Shown in pieces: positions 8,839 through 15,933 of a stretch of DNA of 39,984 bases. How positions within the stretch are numbered: position 1 is the stretch's first letter; each line of letters opens with the position of its first letter. The notes below the pieces were generated by a model, which saw only the letters and a list, made by a program, of their open reading frames with translations, did no database searches and was not told where the DNA came from. The DNA lies in NCBI RefSeq assembly GCF_900078675.2, contig NZ_LT546237.1:1211924-1251907 (forward strand). The letters run 5' to 3'. This DNA is from Mycobacterium interjectum. GTDB taxonomy: Bacteria > Actinomycetota > Actinomycetes > Mycobacteriales > Mycobacteriaceae. The translations under genes were made by a program, and so were the position numbers.

Positions 8839-9507
8839 TCACGAACCATGCGGCACCCGTTCCGGCTCTCCGCTCCCCCGGAGGACTGCCGTAGCGCTTC
8901 GACAAAAGCTGTGGCAAACGCGATCGCGCACGACGACATCGGGACACTCGGGGTCGAACCAACGGTCCACGTGGGCCCAATGAATCGGATGCATCAGATA
9001 GGGACCCATCAGCCCGTCCACGTCGGTAAAGAGCTGTTCGAACACGTGGGTCCACGCCGACGCGCCACAGGTTTGCTCCACCCGGCTCAGCTGCCAGTCA
9101 GTGATGGTACGCACGTACCGCGGCATCAGCCGCAGGTCGGCCTCGAAGCGGGCGACGGCGGCCTCGTCGGTGCCGGGAACCACAGAAAACAACAGGGTGC
9201 GGTAAACGGAGCCAGGACTGTCCGACCGATCGCTGCTGGCGGGGCTGCCCACATAGGTGGCGCCGTTGATGCGAACAACTGCCGGATCGCGCAGCAAATC
9301 GTCGAATCCCGATGCGACCGCGGCCCATTCGCCCGGATGGCCGAACCGCAGGTGCATCAGGATGTCGCCGCCGTTGCGCGATTCGGGCAGCGTCGGTGCC
9401 ACCACCCAGCGCATCGGGGCGGCTGCGGCCGCGGCAGCGCGCAGCCCGGCGAGGATCCGGCCGCGTTCGGGCTCGGCGACGTCGATCAGCCTCGTGACGC
9501 TATACAT
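8839..9507 (-). CDS. Tandem Dabb (stress-responsive A/B barrel) domain protein
   Basis: A 222-residue protein starting MYSVTRLIDVAEPERG. The second half (YRTLLFSVVPGTDEAAV, then RFEADLRLMP and YLMHPIHWAHV) is a clear Dabb-type ferredoxin-like barrel unit. The first half (MYSVTRLIDV through HPGEWAAVASGF) is an earlier, more diverged copy. Dabb proteins usually dimerise and act as small cyclases, decarboxylases or binding proteins; a duplicated one can fold as an internal dimer. Its start overlaps the stop of the preceding gene by 8 nt. It is the last gene of the IclR-led operon. Confidence 0.7.
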   Translation of the reverse strand: MYSVTRLIDVAEPERGRILAGLRAAAAAAAPMRWVVAPTLPESRNGGDILMHLRFGHPGEWAAVASGFDDLLRDPAVVRINGATYVGSPASSDRSDSPGSVYRTLLFSVVPGTDEAAVARFEADLRLMPRYVRTITDWQLSRVEQTCGASAWTHVFEQLFTDVDGLMGPYLMHPIHWAHVDRWFDPECPDVVVRDRVCHSFCRSATAVLRGSGEPERVPHGS

Positions 9508-9874
9508 CGCACAGACCGTCGACATCGTCGGCGGCCGCGGCGAAGGACCGGGACCGCTCCTGCACCAATTCGCCGATGCGAGCCCACCATTCACCCAGCG
9601 TCGCGTCCGGGCGGCCTTTCCACGTCATCGCCCACCACGCGTGCGGACTGGGCAGCGTCCAGATCGCGGTGACGGTGTTGACCTGATCGTCGGAGTCGGC
9701 GAACCAGATCGGCGGGCTGACCAGGATGTCACGCAACGCCATCCCCCGTTCGCGCGCGCCGGGAGCGTATTCGGCGAGGTAGGTGTCGACGAACCGCCGC
9801 GCGCATCCGGGTCGGGTCACCACCCGGTCGATCACGAAGACTTCGCCGTGGGGCATGAGCTGACCGTATGACAT
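9500..9874 (-). CDS. Small protein of unknown function, possibly a ferredoxin-like barrel
   Basis: About 124 residues from ATG 9874 (MSYGQLMPHGEVFVID); the start is not well fixed, as no strong Shine-Dalgarno sequence precedes it and the frame is open upstream. Features are an initial beta strand, PGCARRFVDTYLAEYAPGA as a helix, NTVTAIWTLPSPHAWW as a strand, and a Trp-rich C-terminal half (WWAMTWKGRPD, EWWARIGELVQ). The pattern resembles NIPSNAP or Dabb-like small alpha/beta barrels but I do not recognise a named family. Overlap with the Dabb gene and position after the hydrolase suggest a shared pathway role. Confidence 0.6.
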   Translation of the reverse strand: MSYGQLMPHGEVFVIDRVVTRPGCARRFVDTYLAEYAPGARERGMALRDILVSPPIWFADSDDQVNTVTAIWTLPSPHAWWAMTWKGRPDATLGEWWARIGELVQERSRSFAAAADDVDGLCDV

Positions 9875-9981
9875 CGGCTCGGCCCACCGCGGGAGACTCC
9901 CGACCACCGGGAATCTGCCGTTGACCGCCGCCGGATCCGGGGCAGCGCTACGGCGCGACGGAGCCGTTGCGGCCCAAGGCC

Positions 9982-10905
9982 TTACCCTCGCAGCAGATCG
10001 GCTAGCGCCGACGATGCCTCGCTGCGGGCCCGGTGTGCGAGGTCGAGCATCGGCATCGTCATGAAGCCATGGATGCCGCCCTCGTAACGCAGGCACACTG
10101 CCGGTACGCCGGCCTGCTCCAGCGCCGCGCCGAAGGCCAATCCTTCGTCGCGCAAAGGATCGTGTCCGGCGACCACCAGGACGGCGCGCGGCAGGCCGCG
10201 TAGGTCCGCCCGCAGCGGTGAGGCATAGGGATGTCTGCGGTCGTCGTGCGACGGCACGTAGCAGTCCCAGTACCACTGCAAGGCCGGCTTCGGGTTGTAG
10301 TAGCCCCGGCCGAACAACTCATACGACTCGGTGTCGAAGTCCGCGGCGATCACCGGATAAAGCAGCAGCTGGCCGGCCAGTGCCGGGCCGCCGCGGTCCC
10401 GGGCCATGATCGAGGTCACCGCGGCCAGGTTGCCCCCGGCGCTGTCGCCGCCGACGGCAAGCCGGTGCGGGTCGCCACCGAGTGCGGCGGCGTTGTCGGC
10501 CGCCCAGCGTGTCGCGGCGAACACGTCCTCGGCGGCGGTCGGCCACGGATTCTCCGGCGCCAGCCGGTAGCCGACCGAAACGACCACGGCGGGAACGAGA
10601 TTCGCCAAGGCGCGGCAAAGACCGTCGTGGCTGTCCAGGTCGCAGAACACGAATCCGCCGCCGTGGGCGTAGACCACGATGGGGAGCGGACCGGCGGCGT
10701 GGGGCCGGTAGACGCGCACCGGGATCGGGCCGCTGCGGCCGTCGAGCGAGTGCTCGGCGATCGCACCGATCGGCTCGGGCCGGGCCGGCGGCACGAACCG
10801 GGACCTGATCAGCGCCCTGGCCTCGGCGCCGGTCATCTCATGGACGGGCGGGAACCCGGCGTCGAGTTGCTCGAGGACCGGGGCGATCTGCGGGTCGAGG
10901 CTCAC
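9982..10905 (-). CDS. HSL-type alpha/beta hydrolase (esterase/lipase)
   Basis: A 307-residue enzyme from GTG 10905. It has the complete hormone-sensitive-lipase signature: HGGG at 81-84, YRLAPENPWP, the nucleophile elbow GGDSAGG with Ser155, an acid in GHDPLRDEG and the histidine in GIHGF. The start is fixed by a 4-nt GTGA overlap with the stop of the IclR gene, so regulator and enzyme are co-translated. A natural role is cleavage of esters or lactones produced by the nearby Baeyer-Villiger monooxygenases, but this is inference from neighbourhood. The frame stays open upstream into iclR; that longer reading is not used. Confidence 0.9.
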   Translation of the reverse strand: MSLDPQIAPVLEQLDAGFPPVHEMTGAEARALIRSRFVPPARPEPIGAIAEHSLDGRSGPIPVRVYRPHAAGPLPIVVYAHGGGFVFCDLDSHDGLCRALANLVPAVVVSVGYRLAPENPWPTAAEDVFAATRWAADNAAALGGDPHRLAVGGDSAGGNLAAVTSIMARDRGGPALAGQLLLYPVIAADFDTESYELFGRGYYNPKPALQWYWDCYVPSHDDRRHPYASPLRADLRGLPRAVLVVAGHDPLRDEGLAFGAALEQAGVPAVCLRYEGGIHGFMTMPMLDLAHRARSEASSALADLLRG

Positions 10906-11768
10906 GCGTATTGCAGGGCCGGCCGCGGTGCCGGATGTTGGGGCCGCTGGGGGAGCAGTGGCCGCAGCGGCTGCAGGGTGGGTGCGACTCGTTGCGGACC
11001 GTCTTCGACGTTGCGCCAGATGCCCATCGCGGTCATGCGCACCGGAGCGGCGAGCCGTTGATCGAACCTCATGCGATTCATCGGGCCGCACACCGAGACT
11101 GCGGCCACCGCTTCCATGGCTTCACCGGGACTCCCGATGGGCGCCGCCACGCAGCCAAAGCCGAGCAGCGCCTCTTCGCGTTCGTACGCCACGCCGTGGG
11201 CCCGGACCTTGGCCAACTCCGCCGTCAGCTGCGGGTTGCTGGATATCGAATACCTGGTCAGGCGGGACTGCGGGTCGACGTGTATATCCCGGCGCGCCGC
11301 GTCGCCGCCATAGGCCAGGATCGCCTTGCCGACCGCGGTGCAGTGCGCGGGCTGACGGCCGCCGACCCGGGTCGGGATCGCGCTGATCATTCGGTCGCCG
11401 GTCTTTTCGAGATACACGACATCGGCGCCGTCCAGAACCGCGAGGTGGACGACGAGGCCGGTGGCGCGGTGCAATTCCGCCAGCAGCGGCCTGGCCGCCC
11501 GCACCAGGCGGTCCTGGTGCACTGCTAACGAGCCCAACTCGACGAGCCGCATTCCGAGCTCGTAGTCGCGGCCGCTGCGCCGCAGCCACCGCAGTTGGAC
11601 CAGGCGCTCGAGCATCCGATGGGCCGATGAGCGCGGCAGTCCGGTGCGCCGCACGATTTGGGCCAGCGTCAGGCGACCCGGACCGTCGAACGCGTCGAGC
11701 ACCAGCGAGATCCGGTCGATGACGGCGCTGGGCGTTGCTGATTCCGCGGGTACAGCGGTCGTGGCCAT
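10902..11768 (-). CDS. IclR-family transcriptional regulator
   Basis: A 288-residue IclR-type regulator. The N-terminal winged helix spans VIDRISLVLDAFDG to SAHRMLERLVQLRWLRR, followed by the effector domain (GLVVHLAVLDGADVVYLEK, HCTAVGKAILAY, YEREEALLGFGCVAAPI). ATG 11768 is chosen over ATG 11783 because GGAGG lies 7-8 nt before it, and the upstream ATG would place that Shine-Dalgarno inside the gene. It probably controls its own operon, and perhaps the hsa-like genes next door, in response to a pathway aromatic or acid. Palindromes at 11807 and 11834 in its promoter region are the likely operators. Confidence 0.92.
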   Translation of the reverse strand: MATTAVPAESATPSAVIDRISLVLDAFDGPGRLTLAQIVRRTGLPRSSAHRMLERLVQLRWLRRSGRDYELGMRLVELGSLAVHQDRLVRAARPLLAELHRATGLVVHLAVLDGADVVYLEKTGDRMISAIPTRVGGRQPAHCTAVGKAILAYGGDAARRDIHVDPQSRLTRYSISSNPQLTAELAKVRAHGVAYEREEALLGFGCVAAPIGSPGEAMEAVAAVSVCGPMNRMRFDQRLAAPVRMTAMGIWRNVEDGPQRVAPTLQPLRPLLPQRPQHPAPRPALQYA

Positions 11769-11806
11769 CGGGCGGTCCTCCAAAAACGTCGGTGTATCTG
11801 GCTGGT

Positions 11807-11825
11807 ATATTCCTATTAGGAATAT
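11807..11825. promoter_or_regulatory. Perfect inverted repeat, candidate IclR operator
   Basis: The sequence ATATTCCTATTAGGAATAT is a perfect dyad with 9-bp arms around one central base, in an AT-rich island within very GC-rich DNA. It lies 39 bp upstream of the iclR start. IclR proteins commonly bind such dyads in their own promoter, so autoregulation is likely. Binding is inferred, not shown. Confidence 0.6.
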
Positions 11826-11833
11826 CTGTTTTT

Positions 11834-11843
11834 ACCATATGGT
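11834..11843. promoter_or_regulatory. Second palindrome upstream of iclR
   Basis: ACCATATGGT is a perfect 10-bp palindrome eight bases from the larger dyad at 11807-11825. It may be a second half-site for the same dimer or tetramer, or part of the core promoter. Short palindromes of this size do occur by chance. Confidence 0.35.
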
Positions 11844-11930
11844 GTGGCTGCTGTCACATGACACGCAACGATCGCCGCCGGACACCGTCGCGGCCCCGCG
11901 GCGGGCGTCGAACCAGTGCAGGTGGTGGGT

Positions 11931-13397
11931 TCAGCTGCGGGCTGCGGACAAGCCCGCGCGGCGGCCATAGAAGCTGCCGTCGCCGAGCGAGATGCCGCTG
12001 GCATATCCCCAGGCGGCCAGCCCGGCGGTCGATCGGCCGGCGGCGAAGAGCCCCGGAATGGGGTCGCCGTTGACGTGCAGCACCTGGGCCTCCAGGCTGG
12101 TGCGCAACCCGCCGAGGGTGAAACCGCCGGTGCTCTCGCGCAAGTCGATCGCGCCGAGGGGCGAGCCGATCGGTTTGAGCCACTCTGGCTTCTTGTGCAG
12201 GAGCGGGTCCTCGCCGCGAGTGGCGGCCTCGTTGTAGGCGGCGACGGTGGCCTGCAGCGAACCCGGGGCCAGGCCCATCTCGCGCTCCAGCTCGGCCACG
12301 GTGTCGGCCACCCAGGTCGCCGGCCGGAGCATGAACTTCGGCGACCACGAGGCCATCGCCTCCTGTTGCGCGTCGTCGTCGATGATCAGGTAGGCGACGT
12401 TGTCCTGCTGGTATAGCGTGAGCTGCCCGACCCGGCCCGGGTAGGTGTCCTCGGGGACGTAGCGCTGGCCGCGGCCGTTGACCAGGATGCCGCGCACCAA
12501 TTGCTGGGGGTCGACGAAGATCGCGACCTCGGTGGCGTCCATGTGGGCCAGGTCGGCACCGAGCGCCTGCGCCATCCGGATCGCCTGACCGTCGTGCTGC
12601 TCGATGGACGCGGCCGGGCGTCCGGCGATCCGCGGCGCGTAGCGCGCCACCATCGCGTCGTTGTAGGCGAAGCTGCCCGTCGCGAGAACGACCCCGCGGC
12701 GCGCGCGAATGGACATGTCGGTGCCGTACCGCCGTGCGTGAATGCCGACCACCCTGCCGTCGGATTCGACGATCAGGCGCTGCACTCGCACGTCGTAGAG
12801 CGCCCGCGCGCCGGCCGCGGTGGCCGTCTCAACCAGCGGCTTCATCAGCATGTAGCCCGCGCTGGCCTCGCCCTGCTTCTTGTTCGACATCTGCGGGACG
12901 TGGCCGCGCGGGGCCGGCGTGGCAATCGTGTTGAACGGGTACGCGTTCTCGCCGCCGCTGTACATCAGGCCCTGGTCGCCCATCGGTTCCCACCCCGGTT
13001 CGGCGAAGAATTCCGCCTTGAACGGCACGCCGCAGCCGACGAGCCAGTCGAAATGCGCGACGCTGCCGTCGCAGTAGTCGGCGATCCGGTCCACGTCGGC
13101 GCCCGGTCCCATCGCGACGTTGAGGAAGGCGGCCATGTTCTCGACGGAATCGGTGAAGCCGCAAGCCTTTTGCAGCGGTGTGCCGCCGCCGAGGTAGATG
13201 AAGCCGCCGGCCATCGCCGCGGCGCCGCCCCAGGATCCGGTGCGTTCGAGCACCAGGACGTCGGCCCCGGCGCGCGCGGCTTCCACGGCCGCGGCGGCGC
13301 CGGCGACCCCGTAGCCGGCGATGACGACGTCGGCCTCGTCATCCCACGAGGCGATCGACGAGGCCGCCAGAGGCGTGACGTCAGTGTCAGGTGTCAT
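11931..13397 (-). CDS. FAD-dependent oxidoreductase, fumarate reductase / 3-ketosteroid dehydrogenase family
   Basis: A 488-residue flavoprotein from ATG 13397. The FAD Rossmann motif is VVIAGYGVAGAAAAVEA (25-41), then ERTGSWGGAAAMAGG, a second FAD contact in GVVLATGSF, and the closing motif GLFAAGRSTAGLAAWGYASG. This layout is that of FAD_binding_2 proteins such as KstD (3-ketosteroid delta-1-dehydrogenase) and fumarate reductases. The start overlaps the HsaC-like stop by 4 nt. In an operon with HsaA- and HsaC-like enzymes it may desaturate or aromatise a ring before hydroxylation, which is how KstD works in steroid catabolism. The exact substrate is unknown. Confidence 0.88.
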   Translation of the reverse strand: MTPDTDVTPLAASSIASWDDEADVVIAGYGVAGAAAAVEAARAGADVLVLERTGSWGGAAAMAGGFIYLGGGTPLQKACGFTDSVENMAAFLNVAMGPGADVDRIADYCDGSVAHFDWLVGCGVPFKAEFFAEPGWEPMGDQGLMYSGGENAYPFNTIATPAPRGHVPQMSNKKQGEASAGYMLMKPLVETATAAGARALYDVRVQRLIVESDGRVVGIHARRYGTDMSIRARRGVVLATGSFAYNDAMVARYAPRIAGRPAASIEQHDGQAIRMAQALGADLAHMDATEVAIFVDPQQLVRGILVNGRGQRYVPEDTYPGRVGQLTLYQQDNVAYLIIDDDAQQEAMASWSPKFMLRPATWVADTVAELEREMGLAPGSLQATVAAYNEAATRGEDPLLHKKPEWLKPIGSPLGAIDLRESTGGFTLGGLRTSLEAQVLHVNGDPIPGLFAAGRSTAGLAAWGYASGISLGDGSFYGRRAGLSAARS

Positions 13398-14302
13398 GGC
13401 CGCATGGCCGCGGGCATCTCGCCGACCCACTGATGACCCCAGTAGCTGTCGGCGGTGATTTCCTCGGCGCTGTAATAGGTTTCGTCGACCCGCATGCCGT
13501 CGGTGCCGAACTCGATATCCCAATCCCCGGGGGTGCGGACGTAGAACGAGATCATTTTGTCGTTGGTGTGCCGACCCAGGGTGGACGACAGTTGGAAGCC
13601 CTCGGCGTTGACGCGGTCCAGTGCCTGACCCACCGCGTCGAGGGTGTCGACCTCCACCATGATATGGACGAGTCGGGGATCGCGCTGATGCATGGCGGGG
13701 ACGATCGCCATGCTGTGGTGGCGTTCGTTGATGCCGAGGAAGCGGACCCGGATCGGGCCGAACTCTTTGGGCAACGGCACCCGGAACGCGCCGCGGGAAC
13801 GGAAACCCAGCACCTCGGTGTAGAAGTCGAACAGGCCGTTCGGATCCATCGCGGGCACCACGACATGGCCCAGTCCCTGGTCGCCGGTGACGAACCTCGC
13901 GCCGAACGGCGTGATCACCGGGCTGTGGTCGAGCACGGCGCCGTGGAACACCTCGATCGTCGTGCCGGCCGGGTCGTCGAAGGTGATGACATCTTCCACC
14001 CTGCGGGTCTCGGCGTCCTCGGTGGACAGCTGTTTGAACGGGACCCCGGCTCCGTCGAGTGTCGCTTTGACCCGTTGCAGGGCCGGGCGGTCGCGCACCT
14101 CCCAGCCGATGGTGAGTACCCGGTCGGTATCGCCGGGAACGACGATGAGCCGTGCCGCGCGCTCGTCCATCCGCAGGTACAGCGCCGACGGGTCGGGCCC
14201 CTTGCCTTCCGCGAAACCGAGGACGCCGAAGGCGAACTGCCGCCACCGTTCGATGTGACGGGTCGAAATGGTGATGTAGCCAAGGCTTTTCAGGTCGGTC
14301 AT
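13394..14302 (-). CDS. HsaC/BphC-like extradiol ring-cleavage dioxygenase
   Basis: A 302-residue type I extradiol dioxygenase with two vicinal-oxygen-chelate modules. The Fe(II) ligands of the family are visible as His146 (GLGHVVV), His213 (LVHIMVEV) and Glu264 (DWDIEFG). Active-site residues are conserved too: RHHS near 194-197, GRHTND near 244 and Tyr254. Length and many local motifs (SLGYITI at the start, VLGF.EGKG, TLGRH.ND) follow mycobacterial HsaC, the steroid A-ring catechol dioxygenase. It should cleave a catechol next to its hydroxyls. AGGAG lies 4 nt before the ATG, overlapping the end of the HsaA-like gene. Confidence 0.92.
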   Translation of the reverse strand: MTDLKSLGYITISTRHIERWRQFAFGVLGFAEGKGPDPSALYLRMDERAARLIVVPGDTDRVLTIGWEVRDRPALQRVKATLDGAGVPFKQLSTEDAETRRVEDVITFDDPAGTTIEVFHGAVLDHSPVITPFGARFVTGDQGLGHVVVPAMDPNGLFDFYTEVLGFRSRGAFRVPLPKEFGPIRVRFLGINERHHSMAIVPAMHQRDPRLVHIMVEVDTLDAVGQALDRVNAEGFQLSSTLGRHTNDKMISFYVRTPGDWDIEFGTDGMRVDETYYSAEEITADSYWGHQWVGEMPAAMRP

Positions 14303-14310
14303 GGCTACTC

Positions 14311-15495
14311 CTAAATCAGGGCCCGCAGCGGACCCTCGGGCGGATCGATTCCCAGCGAACTCAGCGCCGACGCGTGGTAGGTGGTGCCAGGAACGTGAAT
14401 GGCGTGCAGATGGCCGACGTGCACGTCGCGCCAGTAGCGCTGCAGTGGCTTGTCCATTCGCGCCGCGTTGCCGCCCGAGCGGGCGAAGATCTCGTCGACC
14501 GCCGCAACCGCGCGCCACACCGCGCGAACCTGCGTGCGGCGGCCCGCCGCCCGGTCGGCGAAGGACACCTCCTTGCCCGCGGCCACCATGTCGTAGATGC
14601 GATCGGCGTTGGCCAGCAGCTCCTGGCGGGCGGCGTTGATGTCGGCCGCGGCCTCGCCGATGGCGTGCATGACGTAGGGGTCGTCCTTGATCGCGGTTCC
14701 GGTGGCGCCGACGCGCTCGCGCTGGTAGTCCAGGTGCGCGGCCAGCGCCCCCTCGGCGATGCCGATCGTGGCCGCCGAGATGCCAAGGGGGAACATCGTC
14801 GACCACGGCATCAAATACAGCGGCTCCGTCATGCCGGCCTCGCGCTGGGCGGTGCCGTCCATCACCTTCGTCGCATCCATGGTGCGGTAGGCCGGGACGA
14901 ACGCGTCTTTGACGATGACGTCCTTGGAGCCGGTGCCGCGCAGCCCCACCACGTTCCACGAATCCTCGACGATCTCGTAGTCCTTGCGGGGCAGGATCAT
15001 GTGCAACATCTGCGGCGGCATCAACGGGATGCCCTTGTCGTCGCCGAGCATCGCGCCCAGGATGATCCAGTCGCAATGGTCGGTGCCCGAGCTGAATTGC
15101 CAGCGGCCGTTGAAGATGTAGCCGCCATCGACGGGCCTGGCCACCCCCTGCGGCGCGTAGGGGGAGGCCATCCAGGTGTCGACGTCGTCGGCCCAGATTT
15201 CGGCGGCCACTTTCGGGTCCGCGTAGGCCAATTGGTAGGGGTGCACGCCCACCACCCCCACGATCCAGCCGGCCGCCGGGTCCAGCGCCGCGGTAGCCAT
15301 GGTCGTCTCGGCGAACTCACGAGGGTGAACCTCGAACCCGTGGTATTGCTTGGTCTGCAGCATCCGGATCAGGCCCGCACCCTTCATCAGTTTGACCGTG
15401 TCGTCGGTGAGCCGGCCGATCCGTTCGGCTTCGGCGGCCTGGTCGCGCAACTGGTCGGCCATGGCCATTACCTGGTCGAGTACCCGCTCGGTCAT
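14311..15495 (-). CDS. HsaA-like flavin-dependent hydroxylase (oxygenase component)
   Basis: A 394-residue member of the acyl-CoA-dehydrogenase-fold, two-component flavin monooxygenases (group D). The length equals that of mycobacterial HsaA, which hydroxylates the phenolic A ring of steroid secosteroids to the catechol cleaved by HsaC. Visible features are WQFSSGTDHCDWIILGA, GLRGTGSKDV and the C-terminal RDVHVGHLHAIHVPGTTY. AAGGA precedes ATG 15495. Such enzymes need a separate flavin reductase (HsaB); none is encoded in this window. It leads the operon with the HsaC-like dioxygenase, 8 nt downstream, an order consistent with sequential hydroxylation and ring cleavage. Confidence 0.9.
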   Translation of the reverse strand: MTERVLDQVMAMADQLRDQAAEAERIGRLTDDTVKLMKGAGLIRMLQTKQYHGFEVHPREFAETTMATAALDPAAGWIVGVVGVHPYQLAYADPKVAAEIWADDVDTWMASPYAPQGVARPVDGGYIFNGRWQFSSGTDHCDWIILGAMLGDDKGIPLMPPQMLHMILPRKDYEIVEDSWNVVGLRGTGSKDVIVKDAFVPAYRTMDATKVMDGTAQREAGMTEPLYLMPWSTMFPLGISAATIGIAEGALAAHLDYQRERVGATGTAIKDDPYVMHAIGEAAADINAARQELLANADRIYDMVAAGKEVSFADRAAGRRTQVRAVWRAVAAVDEIFARSGGNAARMDKPLQRYWRDVHVGHLHAIHVPGTTYHASALSSLGIDPPEGPLRALI

Positions 15496-15587
15496 CTCGT
15501 CGTCCTTACGTGTGGGGGGCGTAGTAATGGTCTACCGCAGTTCGTGCCTGACCCAAAGCCGTTCCCGATGAGCGGACGAAAAAGCCG

Positions 15588-15786
15588 TCAGAATTCGACG
15601 CGCAGGTCGGCGCTGCCCGGCCGGGACTGGCACGACAGGATCAGACCGGCGCGCACACGAACCGCGGCGCCCTTCGCGGCACGCGTGAGGCACGTCAATG
15701 CCGGCGTCGAGCATCGCGTCTACTAGGGACTGCCCGCGCGGGCCAGCGCAATTGGTATCGCCGACCGTCCAGGTCGACGTCGGCGT
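15588..15786 (-). pseudogene. Broken 2Fe-2S ferredoxin domain (KshB-type reductase remnant)
   Basis: Three frames together spell a plant-type ferredoxin domain. One reads VDLDGRRYQLRWPA, a second GQSLVDAMLDAGIDVPHACREG then RRGSCA, and a third RAGLILSCQSRPGSADLRVEF followed by a stop at 15588. The order and wording follow the C-terminal ferredoxin domain of oxygenase reductases such as KshB. Two reading-frame changes are needed, a cysteine is replaced by arginine (CREGRRGSC for CREGxCGxC), and about 25-30 codons between GSCA and GLILSCQSR are gone. The cluster cannot be using it as a working electron donor. Confidence 0.72.
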
Positions 15787-15795
15787 GTGCAACTT

Positions 15796-15809
15796 TCGAC
15801 ATCTGTCGA
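15796..15809. promoter_or_regulatory. Inverted repeat upstream of the CHMO-like gene
   Basis: TCGACATCTGTCGA is a perfect dyad with 6-bp arms and a 2-bp centre, 125 bp before the GTG chosen for the monooxygenase and just beyond the ferredoxin remnant. It could be an operator for the plus-strand operon. No regulator gene adjoins it, so assignment is tentative. Confidence 0.3.
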
Positions 15810-15850
15810 TGGTCCTGCATCGAAACGTTGCGGCGAGTTCGCGCGCGCGA

Positions 15851-15890
15851 TGACCGGGAACACGCGATTCGAGCGTCCGGTGACCGGGAA
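15851..15890. repeat. 10-bp direct repeat, 30-bp period
   Basis: TGACCGGGAA occurs at 15851-15860 and again at 15881-15890, an exact 30-bp period (about three helical turns), in the leader of the CHMO-like gene. Spacing of this sort can place two activator or sigma-related contacts on one DNA face. It could also be chance. Confidence 0.3.
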
Positions 15891-15933
15891 GGGGAGCGGG
15901 CAACCGCGACCGCGCGCCCTACCGTCTGCGGTT

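Noticed and set aside
11931..14246. A single open frame joining the FAD oxidoreductase to a 280-residue N-terminal part
   Set aside because: The upstream part overlaps the HsaC-like gene in another frame and is low-complexity Arg/Gly-rich; ATG 13397 with a 4-nt overlap is the natural start.
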